The notes beneath the pieces are model-generated. The model was given only the letters and a program-made list of their open reading frames with translations. It was not told where the DNA came from and did no database searches. Below are positions 7,765 to 17,253 of a DNA stretch of 64,000 nt, in pieces. Origin of the DNA: WRGA01 sp031553395. GTDB taxonomy: Bacteria > Bacteroidota > Bacteroidia > Bacteroidales > WRGA01. Location: the NCBI GenBank assembly GCA_031553395.1, contig JAVBLR010000017.1:1-64000 (forward strand), in the 5' to 3' direction. A program made the translations under genes and the position numbers. How positions within the stretch are numbered: the first letter of the stretch is position 1; each line of letters starts with the position of its first letter.

Positions 7765-8709
7765 TTAATCAAAATCAAACCGATATATCCCATCTAATTT
7801 TTTAAATCGTTTGACCTGAATTTTTTCATATTTTTGATTTACAAATGTCCTATTAAAAGGATTGTCGGGATAATGATCAAATGACCATTTTTTTGTTCCT
7901 GGAGGAAAATATGTTTGATATTTAATTTTGTTTATGTCTAAGTATCTTTTCATTTGAATGCTATCACCTTTAAATTGAGATTCCCTACTTGAATTTATAT
8001 TAAAATAATCAGTTATTGATTCTCGTATTTCTACAGAAGCTATCAGAGCAGAATCTATTTTTTTCTTAATTTCTATATTTGTTATATAATAAATTTCTCT
8101 TTTTTTTTCTTTATTACACAGTTCTTCTTTGCAAGAATCCATCCGGCTAAAAAAGAACTCTCCTTGACTAAAGTCTGAATACTTTCGAAAATCAGACACA
8201 GGTTGTTCAGTCGTTGAAGAAACCTGCGTTGTGATAATTAAATTCTTATTTATTTCAACTGTTTTTAATGTAAAACCTTCAAAAAAAATTGATTTGTTCA
8301 TTTCTTTTTGTAGTTTCCTTAACCTGAAATAATAATCTTTATTCTTATAATTCCATTGAGCTGTGATGGTTTTCCAATATTCATCTTTTATCACTATGTC
8401 TTCGGCATCTTTAGGTGGAGGAATTTTCAAGCTGTCTAACCTGCAAAATGGGCTGATGGAATAAATGTAGTATAATAATGTGTTATAAGGAGAAGCACTA
8501 TAAAGAGAGCTCCCATTAGATATTTTGACAGCATTTTTAGTAATTGACTTTACCACCTCACTTATGAAATACCAATCTTCCCGGCTCTTTATCGCATTCT
8601 CCGTATTGCTCGAATAAACACCGAATCCCAGATCAGTATTCTGCTCCTGAGCTATTATGCAAAAAATATTTTCACAAGCAATTATTAATATTAATACAAA
8701 AGATCTCAT
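7765..8709 (-). CDS. Uncharacterised secreted protein
   Basis: A 314-residue protein with an N-terminal signal peptide (MRSFVLILIIACENIFCIIA, cleavage probably after AQ). The rest is soluble, rich in Lys, Tyr and Ser, with no domain I recognise. Two Cys-containing stretches (FCRLDS, MDSCKEELCNKEKKRE) could form disulfides in the periplasm. It lies directly before the second copy of the duplicated lipoprotein on the same strand, about 130 bp apart, so co-transcription is possible. Confidence 0.6.
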   Translation of the reverse strand: MRSFVLILIIACENIFCIIAQEQNTDLGFGVYSSNTENAIKSREDWYFISEVVKSITKNAVKISNGSSLYSASPYNTLLYYIYSISPFCRLDSLKIPPPKDAEDIVIKDEYWKTITAQWNYKNKDYYFRLRKLQKEMNKSIFFEGFTLKTVEINKNLIITTQVSSTTEQPVSDFRKYSDFSQGEFFFSRMDSCKEELCNKEKKREIYYITNIEIKKKIDSALIASVEIRESITDYFNINSSRESQFKGDSIQMKRYLDINKIKYQTYFPPGTKKWSFDHYPDNPFNRTFVNQKYEKIQVKRFKKLDGIYRFDFD

Positions 8710-8836
8710 TATTATTTAATTATTGATTTTACTTATAATCTCTATAATACGTTGATTTATTCTTTCAAAAATCTTCTGTTTTATTTCTTCCTCGCTGGAC
8801 GCAGGCTCTTTGATTATTTTATAACATAATGTATTT

Positions 8837-9547
8837 TTACCGTAACGATTTTACATACGCTTTGAATCGTTCAAGATCAGGTCCATATCCGTCTTGCCGA
8901 TCCGCAGCACCTCTTGCTTTCTCGGAATGCATTAATAGTAAATATTCAAAAGCATTGACCTCTAAACCGGCAGAAGTAAATCTGTCAGGGTCTTCTGTTT
9001 TTACATAATGTATATCTAAATCATATCGCCATTTATCTTCTCTCAAGTGATCTATCACATAATTTTTTGACAATATTATAGAACGGTTCGACGCCACATT
9101 TTTCCACAAATAGTAAGCAAAACCAAACGGTTTGTCATTTACATATCGTTCTTTTGCAGGTTCTGGTTGTAACACTATAGGTAGGCCGTATTTCTCTTCC
9201 AAATAATTGAAAAAAGCTTCGGAATCTTCATTTCTATGAAGAGATATTTGAGTCGAAATAATATGATCTTGTTTTTGATTCAAGTAAAAAGTGACTCTAT
9301 TAGACAATGACTCTCCTCCATTTGCGAATTTAAAATCATTAAAACAGAAAGCCTCCATATTTTTATATTCATAATTGAGTCGAGGTAAATACCCCATATA
9401 GTTACCATCTATCTCTTGAGGTTTCTCTTTCACTTGAATAACAGGGCTATCATAAGACATACTTGCAATATCTACACGCTCTTGTGCATTGCACGAAGAA
9501 ATCATAAACGCGAAAATAATTGAAATGTAAAATAGGTTGTTTTGCAT
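8837..9547 (-). CDS. Putative lipoprotein, paralogue of 3720-4406
   Basis: A 236-residue protein with lipoprotein signal MQNNLFYISIIFAFMISSC (Cys 19). It shares VKEKPQ, EAFCFNDFKF, RFTSAGLEVNAFEY, RQDGYGPDLERF and the C-terminus FKAYVKSLR with the protein at 3720-4406. The central region holds an 8-residue net insertion and more substitutions. The function is unknown. Retention of two intact copies with intact flanks suggests both are used, possibly with diverged specificity. Confidence 0.7.
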   Translation of the reverse strand: MQNNLFYISIIFAFMISSCNAQERVDIASMSYDSPVIQVKEKPQEIDGNYMGYLPRLNYEYKNMEAFCFNDFKFANGGESLSNRVTFYLNQKQDHIISTQISLHRNEDSEAFFNYLEEKYGLPIVLQPEPAKERYVNDKPFGFAYYLWKNVASNRSIILSKNYVIDHLREDKWRYDLDIHYVKTEDPDRFTSAGLEVNAFEYLLLMHSEKARGAADRQDGYGPDLERFKAYVKSLR

Positions 9548-9680
9548 ATAAAAAATAGATTAACTTGATATAATGTATTTTTCAAGATATAAACATCACA
9601 TCACTTTAAATGACACACATTGCTTAAAACTCGCAAAAATAATATATTTCAGCTTATTACAAATTGAAATTACAACAAGC

Positions 9681-9706
9681 AATAACAATAACAATAACAA
9701 TAACAA
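9681..9706. repeat. Hexamer microsatellite (AATAAC)4
   Basis: Four tandem AATAAC units lie in the upstream region of lipoprotein copy 2. Copy 1 lacks them. The remaining part of 9548-9993 has no gene that I can support. Confidence 0.8.
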
Positions 9707-9993
9707 GCATTTGATGTCAACACATTAAGCAATCAAAATTTAAGAAATATTACGATATGAGCTTCGGAGAAAAACATTTCCGTAACTACCAATGCATGCA
9801 CCAGTATATTATTATCTTCCTGGCAAAATATAAGGATTAGAGAAAATAAGAAAATTGCGAGTAGGACTTTTTTAATATTAGTTTAAATCATCAAATGATA
9901 TTTTTTTGATATTTTTAATCAAACACGCCGTAGCGGGTATAACAGGGAGGATTCCACTATATCCCAATTGTTATATCGACATATCAAAAATCA

Positions 9994-10941
9994 TCACATT
10001 GTATTTATCAACCTCAATTCTTCTTCCGAAAAATTGGTGTTTTTTAATGCATCGATATTTTGCTGTAGCTGTGTAACCGAACTTGTTCCAATAATTACAG
10101 ATGTAGTTTGCGGATTACTTAATACCCATGCTAATGCCATTTCGGCCAAACTTTGTCCGCGTTGTTGAGCTATTTCGTTTAAGTTGGATATTTGATTGAG
10201 AAGTTCGGGAGTTATCACGTCCTTTTGCAGAAATCCATGAGATTTTGCAGCTCGGGAATCTTCGGGAATTCCTTTCAGGTATTTGTTTGTCAATAAACCC
10301 TGTGCCAAAGGCGAAAAAGCAATAAAACCCACACCGAATTCTTTATTTAAAGGCAATAATTCTTCCTCCGGTTTACGGTTCAAGATATTATATCTATCCT
10401 GATAAATAAGACAAGGAACATGTTGCGACTTCATCATTTCGTAGGCAATACGGGCTTTGTCGGCAGGATATTTGGAGATTCCGGCATACAATGCTTTTCC
10501 TTGCTTTACAATATCGATTAATGTCTGAATGGTTTCTTCTAACGGTGTTTGGGAATCATACCGGTGACTGTAGAAAATATCAAAATATTCCAATCCTGTT
10601 CTTTTCAGGCTTTGGTCGATACTTGCCATAAGGGATTTACGGGAACCGCCGTCTCCATATGGTCCATTCCACATCGAATGCCCGGCTTTGGAGGAAATAA
10701 TCAATTCGTCCCGGTGATTTTTTAAATGAGAAGTGAAAATTTTACCAAAATTAACTTCGGCGCTTCCGGGAGGCGGACCGTAATTATTTGCCAAATCAAA
10801 GTGTGTAATACCTTGGTCAAAAGCATGGCAAATCATCTTCGTAGCTTCGGAAAAATCATCCACATCGCCAAAATTATGCCACAATCCTAATGAAATTGCA
10901 GGTAACTGTAATCCGCTGTTTCCGCAAAAGTTGTATTTCAT
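9994..10941 (-). CDS. Aldo/keto reductase, YghZ/Gpr type
   Basis: A 315-residue NADPH-dependent aldo/keto reductase, very close in pattern to E. coli YghZ (L-glyceraldehyde-3-phosphate reductase, AKR14). Shared stretches are SLGLWHNFG, GITHFDLANNYGPPPGSAE, SRKSLMASIDQSLKR and PLAQGLLTNKYL. The catalytic tetrad is visible as Asp49, Tyr54, Lys85 and His126. The enzyme reduces aldehydes such as methylglyoxal or glyceraldehyde phosphate, so detoxification is likely. The C-terminus stops about 20-25 residues earlier than in E. coli. Inverted heptamer repeats separate it from the S9 peptidase gene upstream. Confidence 0.85.
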   Translation of the reverse strand: MKYNFCGNSGLQLPAISLGLWHNFGDVDDFSEATKMICHAFDQGITHFDLANNYGPPPGSAEVNFGKIFTSHLKNHRDELIISSKAGHSMWNGPYGDGGSRKSLMASIDQSLKRTGLEYFDIFYSHRYDSQTPLEETIQTLIDIVKQGKALYAGISKYPADKARIAYEMMKSQHVPCLIYQDRYNILNRKPEEELLPLNKEFGVGFIAFSPLAQGLLTNKYLKGIPEDSRAAKSHGFLQKDVITPELLNQISNLNEIAQQRGQSLAEMALAWVLSNPQTTSVIIGTSSVTQLQQNIDALKNTNFSEEELRLINTM

Positions 10942-10943
10942 GT

Positions 10944-11025
10944 TTGTTGGTTATTGGTTATTAGTTATTAGTTATTGGTTATTGTGTTATTTATTACAAA
11001 CAACTAAGAACCAATAACGAATAAC
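10944..11025. repeat. Intergenic inverted repeat built from GTTATTG-type heptamers
   Basis: The left arm reads GTTATTG-GTTATTA-GTTATTA-GTTATTG, and the right arm (about 11001-11025) is its partial reverse complement (AATAACG-AATAAC). It lies between two minus-strand genes. Confidence 0.75.
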
Positions 11026-11027
11026 AG

Positions 11028-13175
11028 TTATTTCAGATAATCATCAAAATACCGTGTTATTTTTTCGTTTAAATGTACACCATCTCTTCCGTAAATATTG
11101 TGTTCCTGTCCGGGATAAACAAAGTAATCGGGATAAGTTCCGGCTTTCACACATGCTTTTAAAAACGATAAACTATGTTGCCAAACGACTGTCGGGTCCA
11201 TATCACCATGAATCAACAATAAATGCCCTTTCAGGTTTCCTGCCAAGTTATTCAGGTTTGATCCGTTGTAACCATCGGGATTTTCTTTCGGTGTATCCAT
11301 GTAACGTTCGCCATACATTACTTCGTAATATTTCCAGTCGATTACCGGACCGCCGGCAACACCTACTTTAAATGTATCCGGATAACGCAGCATCAGATTT
11401 GTTGCCATATATCCACCGTAACTCCAGCCGTACACGCCAATTCGATTGCTATCGACATAAGGCAAAGATAGTAAGAAATCAATACCTTTCATCTGGTCTT
11501 TTGCTTCGTTAATTCCGAAATTCCGGTAAATTACATTTTCAAAATCGAGTCCCCTGTCTTTCGAGCCGCGATTATCGATAGAAAAAACAACATAGCCTTT
11601 TTGAGCCATGTAAATATCCCATCCGCGGGCATTTCCCAACCACGAATTTTGTACCAACCGAAGCGATGGACCTCCGTAAACATATACCACCACAGGATAT
11701 TTCTTCGTAGCATCAAAATCAACAGGTTTTATCAACCGGTAATATAAATCGGTTGAACCATCGGCAGCTTTTTTTGTCCCAAGAGTAATTTTGGGTGTTT
11801 TGTAATCTTTATATGGATTCTCTGCCGCCAATAAATTGATTTTCTTTTTATTATCGGCATATATTAAATCTATATTATTTCGGATAGTTTGACTTGAATA
11901 GATATCTAACATATATTTACCCGATTTACTTATCCTGACATCGTGAAATCCCGCTTCTGAGGAAAGCTTAGTTCGTTCGCCGGTTTTAATATTAATTTTG
12001 TACGGATGGCTTTCAATCGGGCTATCTTCTGTTGTTAATGCAATAATATTTTCTTCCTTTTCATCTACTCCAATTACATATCTTATAACCCAATTGCCTG
12101 AAGTGAGCTGTTTTATCAATTTTCCATCATTCTGATATACATACAAATGATTGAATCCATCGCGCTGGCTTTGCCAAATAAATTGATTGGATTTTGCTAA
12201 TAATATGGGAGGATTTTTCGGCTCAACATATTTTGGATGTGTTTCCTGAAATAATGTTGCTTCTTTTTTACCTGTAACAATATTATACGTATTTAATTGA
12301 CATGTATCTTGTCCGCGATTCAATTCTGCAATGTAGAGTAGTTTTTCATCCGGACTCCAGGTAATATTTGTAAAATACCGGTCTTTCGGATTTCCTGTTT
12401 TCAGATAAGTAACCATTTCGTTTTTAACATCATAAATACCAATTGTAACCTGATGGCTTTTCATTCCGGCCATCGGATATTTGATGTTTTCCAGTTTGGC
12501 TTCACGTGCCGAAATATCAACCAATGGATAATTTTCGACCATGGTTTGGTCCATGCGGTAAAATGCAAGGTAATTACCTTTTGGTGACCAGAATGTTCCT
12601 TTTTCGATTCCGAATTCTTCGCGGTGAACGCTTCTTCCACAAACAATATCTTTATTTTCTTCCTGTGTAACAGCCTTTATCTTATTATCAGGCGTTGAAA
12701 TATATAAATTATTTTCCTTAGTAAATGCTAAATATTTTGTCGGATGGCAAATTTCTTCCCGTTCCCAATCGCTTTCTTCTCGAAAAGCCAACGTAATTTC
12801 CTGCTTATCTACATCATATCCGAATATATGTGCATCATGCGAAAAAATAGCAATATTTTCATTTCCCGAAAGGAAAAATACGGTCGGAATTTGTGTTATT
12901 TTTTTTGCATTTCGTTTGGCAAAGGCAGCGTTTAATTGTTCGGTCGTAAGAATTACTTTTTCCTTATTATCGGCAGGATTTACCGAATAAAGCGTGTCTT
13001 TTCCTTTGGTATAAATATATTCATTCCCGCGCCATTGAATCATTGGCAATGTTTTGGGAAGAAAACGGGAATAAGTTTTTCCGCCCGGAATCAAATCATC
13101 CAGCGTAAAGGATTTTTGTGCAGATATGGCCATTGATAATAGGAGTAAAAAAAGTATGATTGATTTGTGTTTCAT
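11028..13175 (-). CDS. S9 family dipeptidyl/tripeptidyl peptidase (PtpA/DPP IV-like)
   Basis: A secreted serine peptidase of 715 residues. After a signal peptide (MKHKSIILFLLLLSMAISAQ) come the eight-bladed DPP IV N-terminal propeller and the alpha/beta-hydrolase S9 domain. The catalytic triad is visible: Ser585 in GWSYGG, Asp660 in HGDMDPT and His692 in GQEHNIYG. The propeller has the glutamate motif HREEFGIEKG that binds the substrate amino terminus. The family removes X-Pro dipeptides or X-X-Pro tripeptides from peptides in the periplasm, feeding amino-acid fermentation. The start at 13175 is preferred because an upstream in-frame ATG (13208) would add 11 residues before an otherwise complete signal peptide. 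Confidence 0.9.
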   Translation of the reverse strand: MKHKSIILFLLLLSMAISAQKSFTLDDLIPGGKTYSRFLPKTLPMIQWRGNEYIYTKGKDTLYSVNPADNKEKVILTTEQLNAAFAKRNAKKITQIPTVFFLSGNENIAIFSHDAHIFGYDVDKQEITLAFREESDWEREEICHPTKYLAFTKENNLYISTPDNKIKAVTQEENKDIVCGRSVHREEFGIEKGTFWSPKGNYLAFYRMDQTMVENYPLVDISAREAKLENIKYPMAGMKSHQVTIGIYDVKNEMVTYLKTGNPKDRYFTNITWSPDEKLLYIAELNRGQDTCQLNTYNIVTGKKEATLFQETHPKYVEPKNPPILLAKSNQFIWQSQRDGFNHLYVYQNDGKLIKQLTSGNWVIRYVIGVDEKEENIIALTTEDSPIESHPYKINIKTGERTKLSSEAGFHDVRISKSGKYMLDIYSSQTIRNNIDLIYADNKKKINLLAAENPYKDYKTPKITLGTKKAADGSTDLYYRLIKPVDFDATKKYPVVVYVYGGPSLRLVQNSWLGNARGWDIYMAQKGYVVFSIDNRGSKDRGLDFENVIYRNFGINEAKDQMKGIDFLLSLPYVDSNRIGVYGWSYGGYMATNLMLRYPDTFKVGVAGGPVIDWKYYEVMYGERYMDTPKENPDGYNGSNLNNLAGNLKGHLLLIHGDMDPTVVWQHSLSFLKACVKAGTYPDYFVYPGQEHNIYGRDGVHLNEKITRYFDDYLK

Positions 13176-13197
13176 GTTGAGGTATTTTTGATAGAAC

Positions 13198-13276
13198 GCG
13201 AATGACACGAATTTAGTTGATTTTTGGATTATAATTTAAAATATCCATAGTAATCCGTTAAATCCGTGTCATCCGC
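13198..13276. repeat. Intergenic inverted repeat
   Basis: Arms GCGAATGACACGAATTTA (13198-13215) and TAAATCCGTGTCATCCGC (13259-13276) are reverse complements with few mismatches. It lies in the gap between the methyltransferase and peptidase genes. Confidence 0.7.
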
Positions 13277-13289
13277 ATTTTAATTAATT

Positions 13290-14507
13290 TCAAAACCGTT
13301 TTGGCTTCTCAATACGCTTTTTAGCAAAATTATTATTTTGTTCAGGTGAGTTTCTCTTTCTGGCAAGCATATCCTTATGTTTGCCATCAAAGATTTCATA
13401 TTTACGGTATTCACAATCGAGGTCGCCGTTTTTTAATCTAAATTTTGCAGATGGTTTTAGTCCGACTTTATCAAAACACTCTTCATTCGAACTTATTACC
13501 CATGCATCATATCCTTTGAAAATATGTTTCAGCCTTTCGCCTAATGCCTGGTAAAGTTCCAATAAATTCTTTGTGACAAGACGTTCACCGTAAGGTGGAT
13601 TGGTTACCAAGATTCCTTTTTCCGGAACTTCTTCGTATTTCTGAACAGGTTTTACTTCTAATTTGATGTATTTGGAAAGTCCGGCGCTTTTTACATTCTT
13701 TTCAGCAATCTGAATAGCTTGAGGTGAAATATCCGAACCATAAATTTGATAATTAAATGCTTTTTCGTTTGATTCGTCATTATATAATTTATCGAATAAA
13801 TCTTTGTCAAAATCAGGCCATTTTTCGAACGAAAATTCTTTCCGGTAAATTCCCGGAGGAATATTTAGTGCAATCATTGCTGCCTCAATCAGTAATGTTC
13901 CCGAACCACACATCGGGTCGATGAAATTGCTTTCGCCTTTCCATCCTGTTTTCAATATCATACCGGCAGCCAGGACTTCATTTAATGGAGCTTCGGTTTG
14001 CGCAACACGATAACCGCGTTTATGAAGCGATTCGCCCGAACTATCTAACGATATAGTACATTGATGATGAGCAATATGTATATTAATCGCCACATCGGGA
14101 TTTACAACCCGCACCGAAGGTCGTTTTTCGTATTTTTCATTGAAATAATCGGCAATGGCATCCTTTACCTTGTATGCAACAAATTTGGAATGACGAAAAT
14201 CGTCGGAAAATACGACTGCATCTACTGCAAATGTTTTGTCGAGATCTAAAAAATTATCCCAGTTTATTTTTTTAGTAGTTTCATACACTTCGTCTGCATT
14301 GGATGCATAGAATTCATGGATAGGTTTTAGAATACGTAAAGCCGTGCGGCATTGCAAATTGGCTTTGTATATCCATTCTTTATTTCCTGTAAAAGAAACC
14401 ATCCGACGGCCTTCTGTTACGTCTTTTGCTCCCATTTGACGTAGTTCTTCGGCTAATACGTCTTCTAATCCCTGAAAAGTTTTTGCTATTAATTTGAAAT
14501 TTGCCAT
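13290..14507 (-). CDS. rlmL: THUMP-domain 23S rRNA guanine methyltransferase (RlmL-like)
   Basis: A 405-residue SAM-dependent RNA methyltransferase. It has an N-terminal THUMP RNA-binding domain (about residues 45-155) followed by a Rossmann methyltransferase domain with IDPMCGSGTLLIEAA (SAM binding) and the catalytic VTNPPYGERL motif of N2-guanine methyltransferases. It corresponds to the N-terminal half of E. coli RlmL, which makes m2G2445 in 23S rRNA. The second (RlmK) half is absent, as in most non-proteobacteria. A basic C-terminal tail (LARKRNSPEQNNNFAKKRIE) may help bind RNA. The start is immediately preceded by a heptamer inverted repeat. Confidence 0.85.
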   Translation of the reverse strand: MANFKLIAKTFQGLEDVLAEELRQMGAKDVTEGRRMVSFTGNKEWIYKANLQCRTALRILKPIHEFYASNADEVYETTKKINWDNFLDLDKTFAVDAVVFSDDFRHSKFVAYKVKDAIADYFNEKYEKRPSVRVVNPDVAINIHIAHHQCTISLDSSGESLHKRGYRVAQTEAPLNEVLAAGMILKTGWKGESNFIDPMCGSGTLLIEAAMIALNIPPGIYRKEFSFEKWPDFDKDLFDKLYNDESNEKAFNYQIYGSDISPQAIQIAEKNVKSAGLSKYIKLEVKPVQKYEEVPEKGILVTNPPYGERLVTKNLLELYQALGERLKHIFKGYDAWVISSNEECFDKVGLKPSAKFRLKNGDLDCEYRKYEIFDGKHKDMLARKRNSPEQNNNFAKKRIEKPKRF

Positions 14508-14510
14508 TAA

Positions 14511-14638
14511 TTGGTTATTGGTTATTTGTTGTTTGTTTTACTAATGTTATGTGTTATTAGTTATTGGCTCACTACGTGGGTATTATTAATTTGGCAAGCC
14601 AATAACGTGAGGCGAAGCCGAACTAATAACCAATAACA
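14511..14638. repeat. Intergenic inverted repeat with GTTATTG-type heptamers
   Basis: TTGGTTATTGGTTATT (14511-14526) faces AATAACCAATAAC (about 14625-14637). An inner pair (TTATTAGTTATTGGCT and its complement AGCCAATAACGTGAGGC) is shifted. The gap lies between cysE and rlmL, both on the minus strand. Confidence 0.7.
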
Positions 14639-14642
14639 GAAC

Positions 14643-15518
14643 CTATCGTAGTTGCACCACTTTTCCTCCTGCAGGAACATCTTCCGTAACCCAGATATTT
14701 CCGCCGATAGTTGCTCCTTTGCCGATGGTTATTCTACCTAAAATTGTGGCATTGGAATAAATTATCACATCGTCTTCAATTATCGGATGGCGAGGAATAC
14801 CTTTTATCGGATTTCCGTGTTCATCCAACGGAAAACTTTTTGCCCCAAGTGTTACTCCCTGATACAATTTGACATGATTCCCAATAATTGCTGTTGCTCC
14901 GATAACGACACCGGTTCCGTGGTCGATTGTAAATGATTCGCCTATTTTTGCTCCGGGATGAATGTCAATTCCGGTTTCGGAATGAGCCATTTCGGTAATC
15001 ATACGGGGAATGATTGGAATGCCAAGTTTTAATAATTCGTGAGCAATCCGGTAATTGGAAACAGCCCGAATTGCCGGATAGCAAAAGATAACTTCTCCGA
15101 AACTTTCTGCCGCTGGGTCGCCATTGTATGTTGCCTCTACATCTGTTTCTAAAATTCTCCGAAGTTCGGGTAACTTTGAAATAAACTCGGCTGCCAATTG
15201 TTGAGATTTATTCCGACAATCTTCATAACAATCATCATTATGATTGAGAAAGCATAATCCGGCATGAATTTGCTCTGCCAGCAACACAAATAGTTTTTCG
15301 GTATTAACGCCGATATAGTATTGGATTGTTTGGGTATTAATTTGAGAATTACCAAAATAACCCGGAAAAATAATAGAACGAGCCAATCCTATAATTTCTT
15401 TCAATATTTTTCCCGAAGGAAGAGGTTTTGCTCCTTGTCGTTGCAGGCAAAGGGCTTTATAACTTTCATTTTCCGAAAGTTTTTCTACTGTTTGGGTGAT
15501 TATTGTTGAGTAGTTCAT
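14643..15518 (-). CDS. cysE: Serine O-acetyltransferase
   Basis: A 291-residue enzyme that transfers acetyl from acetyl-CoA to L-serine, giving O-acetylserine for cysteine synthesis. The C-terminal left-handed beta-helix has the hexapeptide repeats and the family signature around DIHPGAKIGESFTIDHGTG, with catalytic His158-equivalent in the DHGTG motif, and GAKSFPLDEHGNPIKGIPRH. The long N-terminal helical region (about 150 residues) is the Bacteroidetes/EpsC-type form. A TAnnTTTG box at 15580-15587 lies 62 bp upstream. No cysteine synthase gene is adjacent. Confidence 0.9.
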   Translation of the reverse strand: MNYSTIITQTVEKLSENESYKALCLQRQGAKPLPSGKILKEIIGLARSIIFPGYFGNSQINTQTIQYYIGVNTEKLFVLLAEQIHAGLCFLNHNDDCYEDCRNKSQQLAAEFISKLPELRRILETDVEATYNGDPAAESFGEVIFCYPAIRAVSNYRIAHELLKLGIPIIPRMITEMAHSETGIDIHPGAKIGESFTIDHGTGVVIGATAIIGNHVKLYQGVTLGAKSFPLDEHGNPIKGIPRHPIIEDDVIIYSNATILGRITIGKGATIGGNIWVTEDVPAGGKVVQLR

Positions 15519-15579
15519 TTTTTAGTAATGAGTTGTAAGTTTTAAAAGTAACGCTGTAGCTGTAAGGAAAATGAATGTA

Positions 15580-15587
15580 CAAAGTTA
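15580..15587 (-). promoter_or_regulatory. -7 element of cysE
   Basis: The minus strand reads TAACTTTG, about 60 bp before the start codon. Confidence 0.5.
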
Positions 15588-15737
15588 CATTTTTTCTTGA
15601 TTTATTTTACATTTATATCCGTTGTATAAAAAATACTAAACGCAGAGGCACAATGATTTAATAGATCTGTACTTTTTATAAAAAAGGACTTACCGAAAAT
15701 ACGATAAGCCCTTCAAATATAATAAAAAAGGTGAAAT

Positions 15738-17045
15738 CTATTTATTGAAAAAGAACCTTACAATATCATTCCCATTAGCAAAGAGCAATAACGACAATAA
15801 TAAAAACATTCCTACATATTGAGCGTAAATCAAGAATTTTTCACTTGGCTTTCGTCCGGTAATAACCTCATATAAAAGGAATAAAACGTGTCCTCCATCC
15901 AATGCCGGAATAGGAAGAATATTCATTACCGCTAAAATAATAGATAAGAAAGCAGTCATTTCCCAAAAACGTTGCCAATCCCATTGAGGTGGAAAAATAC
16001 TGCCGATTGTTCCGAATCCGCCAATATTTGAGGCTCCTTCTTTTGTGAATACAAATTTTAATTGACGGACGTACGAAGTCAATTTCCGTATTCCATAGGA
16101 AGTACCAGCAGGGATTGATTCTAAAAAACTAAAATGTTTTGTTTCGAGATGTGGACGATATGTGTTGGCAAGTCCAATTTTTCCGTCTTTATCAACAGCC
16201 ACCGTTCTATTTTCTAACGAACCATTCCGGTAGAATGAAATCTCTACGTCTTTTTCTTTATTTTGGCCTAATAATGCGGCAAATGCAGCAAATGAGGTTG
16301 CATGTTTACCGTTTATCGAAATAATACTATCTCCTTTTTGTAACCCAGCTTTTTCCGCTGGATTATCTACAATAATACTATCAATAACAGTTGGTACATA
16401 GTAAGCAAACATCATTTTAGAACCGATAACTTGCGTTCCAAAATCTTCGGGAAGTGTTATGCGTGTTTCTTTACCATTCCGTAATACAGTTACGTCTTTA
16501 GCTGCAATAATTTTTGTTATATCAACTTCTTCGAAACGTTCAAGTTTATTTCCATCCGCAGAAAGAATAATATCTTTATCCTGAAAACCAGCATTAATGG
16601 CTACATCGCTGAAATACAATGGCGTTTTTTCAATGGGAACATATGTGTCTCCCCATTTGAACATCAACATTGAATAGATAAATAAAGCCAACAGGAAGTT
16701 CATCACGACACCAGCAACCATTACTAAAAGGCGTTGCCAAGCCGGTTTTATGCGAAATTCCCATGGTTGAGGCGGTTGAGACATTTGTTCTTTGTCCATC
16801 GATTCGTCAATCATTCCGGATATTTTCACATATCCGCCCAATGGCAACCATCCAATACCGTATTCCGTATCGCTGTTTTTAGGTTTATATTTGAAAAGAG
16901 AGAACCAAGGATCGAAGAAAAGATAGAATTTTTCTACTCTGATTTTGAAGATACGAGCCATAATAAAATGCCCGAATTCATGCACAATAACCAAAATAGA
17001 TAAACTGAAAATAAGTTGAAGAGCTCTTATTAAGAATGTTTCCAT
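15738..17045 (-). CDS. rseP: RIP metalloprotease RseP (site-2 protease)
   Basis: A 435-residue intramembrane zinc protease that cleaves anti-sigma factors or remnant signal peptides within the membrane. HEFGH (residues 22-26) provides the zinc ligands and catalytic Glu in the first membrane helix. Two PDZ domains follow in the middle (VAINAGFQDKDIILSADGNK and NPAEKAGLQKGDSIISINGK). The LDG-type motif NILPIPALDGGHVLF near residue 380 supplies the third zinc ligand. Four membrane segments are visible. A TACTTTTG box on the minus strand at 17080-17087 gives it its own promoter. In many Bacteroidetes this gene follows dxr, but here PFP is upstream. Confidence 0.9.
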   Translation of the reverse strand: METFLIRALQLIFSLSILVIVHEFGHFIMARIFKIRVEKFYLFFDPWFSLFKYKPKNSDTEYGIGWLPLGGYVKISGMIDESMDKEQMSQPPQPWEFRIKPAWQRLLVMVAGVVMNFLLALFIYSMLMFKWGDTYVPIEKTPLYFSDVAINAGFQDKDIILSADGNKLERFEEVDITKIIAAKDVTVLRNGKETRITLPEDFGTQVIGSKMMFAYYVPTVIDSIIVDNPAEKAGLQKGDSIISINGKHATSFAAFAALLGQNKEKDVEISFYRNGSLENRTVAVDKDGKIGLANTYRPHLETKHFSFLESIPAGTSYGIRKLTSYVRQLKFVFTKEGASNIGGFGTIGSIFPPQWDWQRFWEMTAFLSIILAVMNILPIPALDGGHVLFLLYEVITGRKPSEKFLIYAQYVGMFLLLSLLLFANGNDIVRFFFNK

Positions 17046-17079
17046 AAAAATATGTCAAACGTGAATTATATTAAGGGTG

Positions 17080-17087
17080 CAAAAGTA
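17080..17087 (-). promoter_or_regulatory. -7 element of rseP
   Basis: The minus strand reads TACTTTTG, 35 bp before the rseP start. Confidence 0.55.
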
Positions 17088-17120
17088 CGTTTCTTTTTTT
17101 AGATTACGAAGTGTTAAAAA

Positions 17121-17253
17121 GTTAATGACAATTAACAATTAACAATTAGTAATTAATAATTAACAGTTGACAACAAAACGATATTAAAAAAATAAGTCTC
17201 GTAATTTTTACGAGACTTAAAAACTATTAACTATTAATTGTTAATTATTAATT
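17121..17253. repeat. Intergenic inverted repeat of AATTAAC-type heptamers
   Basis: The left arm reads AATTAAC-AATTAAC-AATTAGT-AATTAAT-AATTAAC. The right arm (17224-17253) has TTAACTATTAATTGTTAATT. The terminator of pfp sits between the arms, so the repeat surrounds it. Confidence 0.75.
17193..17219 (-). terminator. Intrinsic terminator downstream of pfp
   Basis: A perfect 12-bp stem TAAGTCTCGTAA/TTACGAGACTTA with a 3-base loop. On the minus strand it is followed by TTTTTTTAAT. It lies 28 bp after the pfp stop. Confidence 0.8.

Larger units (their letters stand above)
8811..9773. repeat. Segmental duplication, copy 2 (pairs with 3694-4602)
   Basis: A direct, diverged copy of the lipoprotein gene with both flanks, about 5.1 kb from the first copy. 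The upstream 200 bp matches closely (AAAAATAGATTAACTTGATA, AATAATATATTTCAGCTTAT, ACACATTAAGCAATCAAAAT), interrupted by a short hexamer repeat at 9681-9706. Confidence 0.8.

Noticed and set aside
9681..9706. CRISPR-like repeat
   Set aside because: It is a simple hexamer repeat without spacers.
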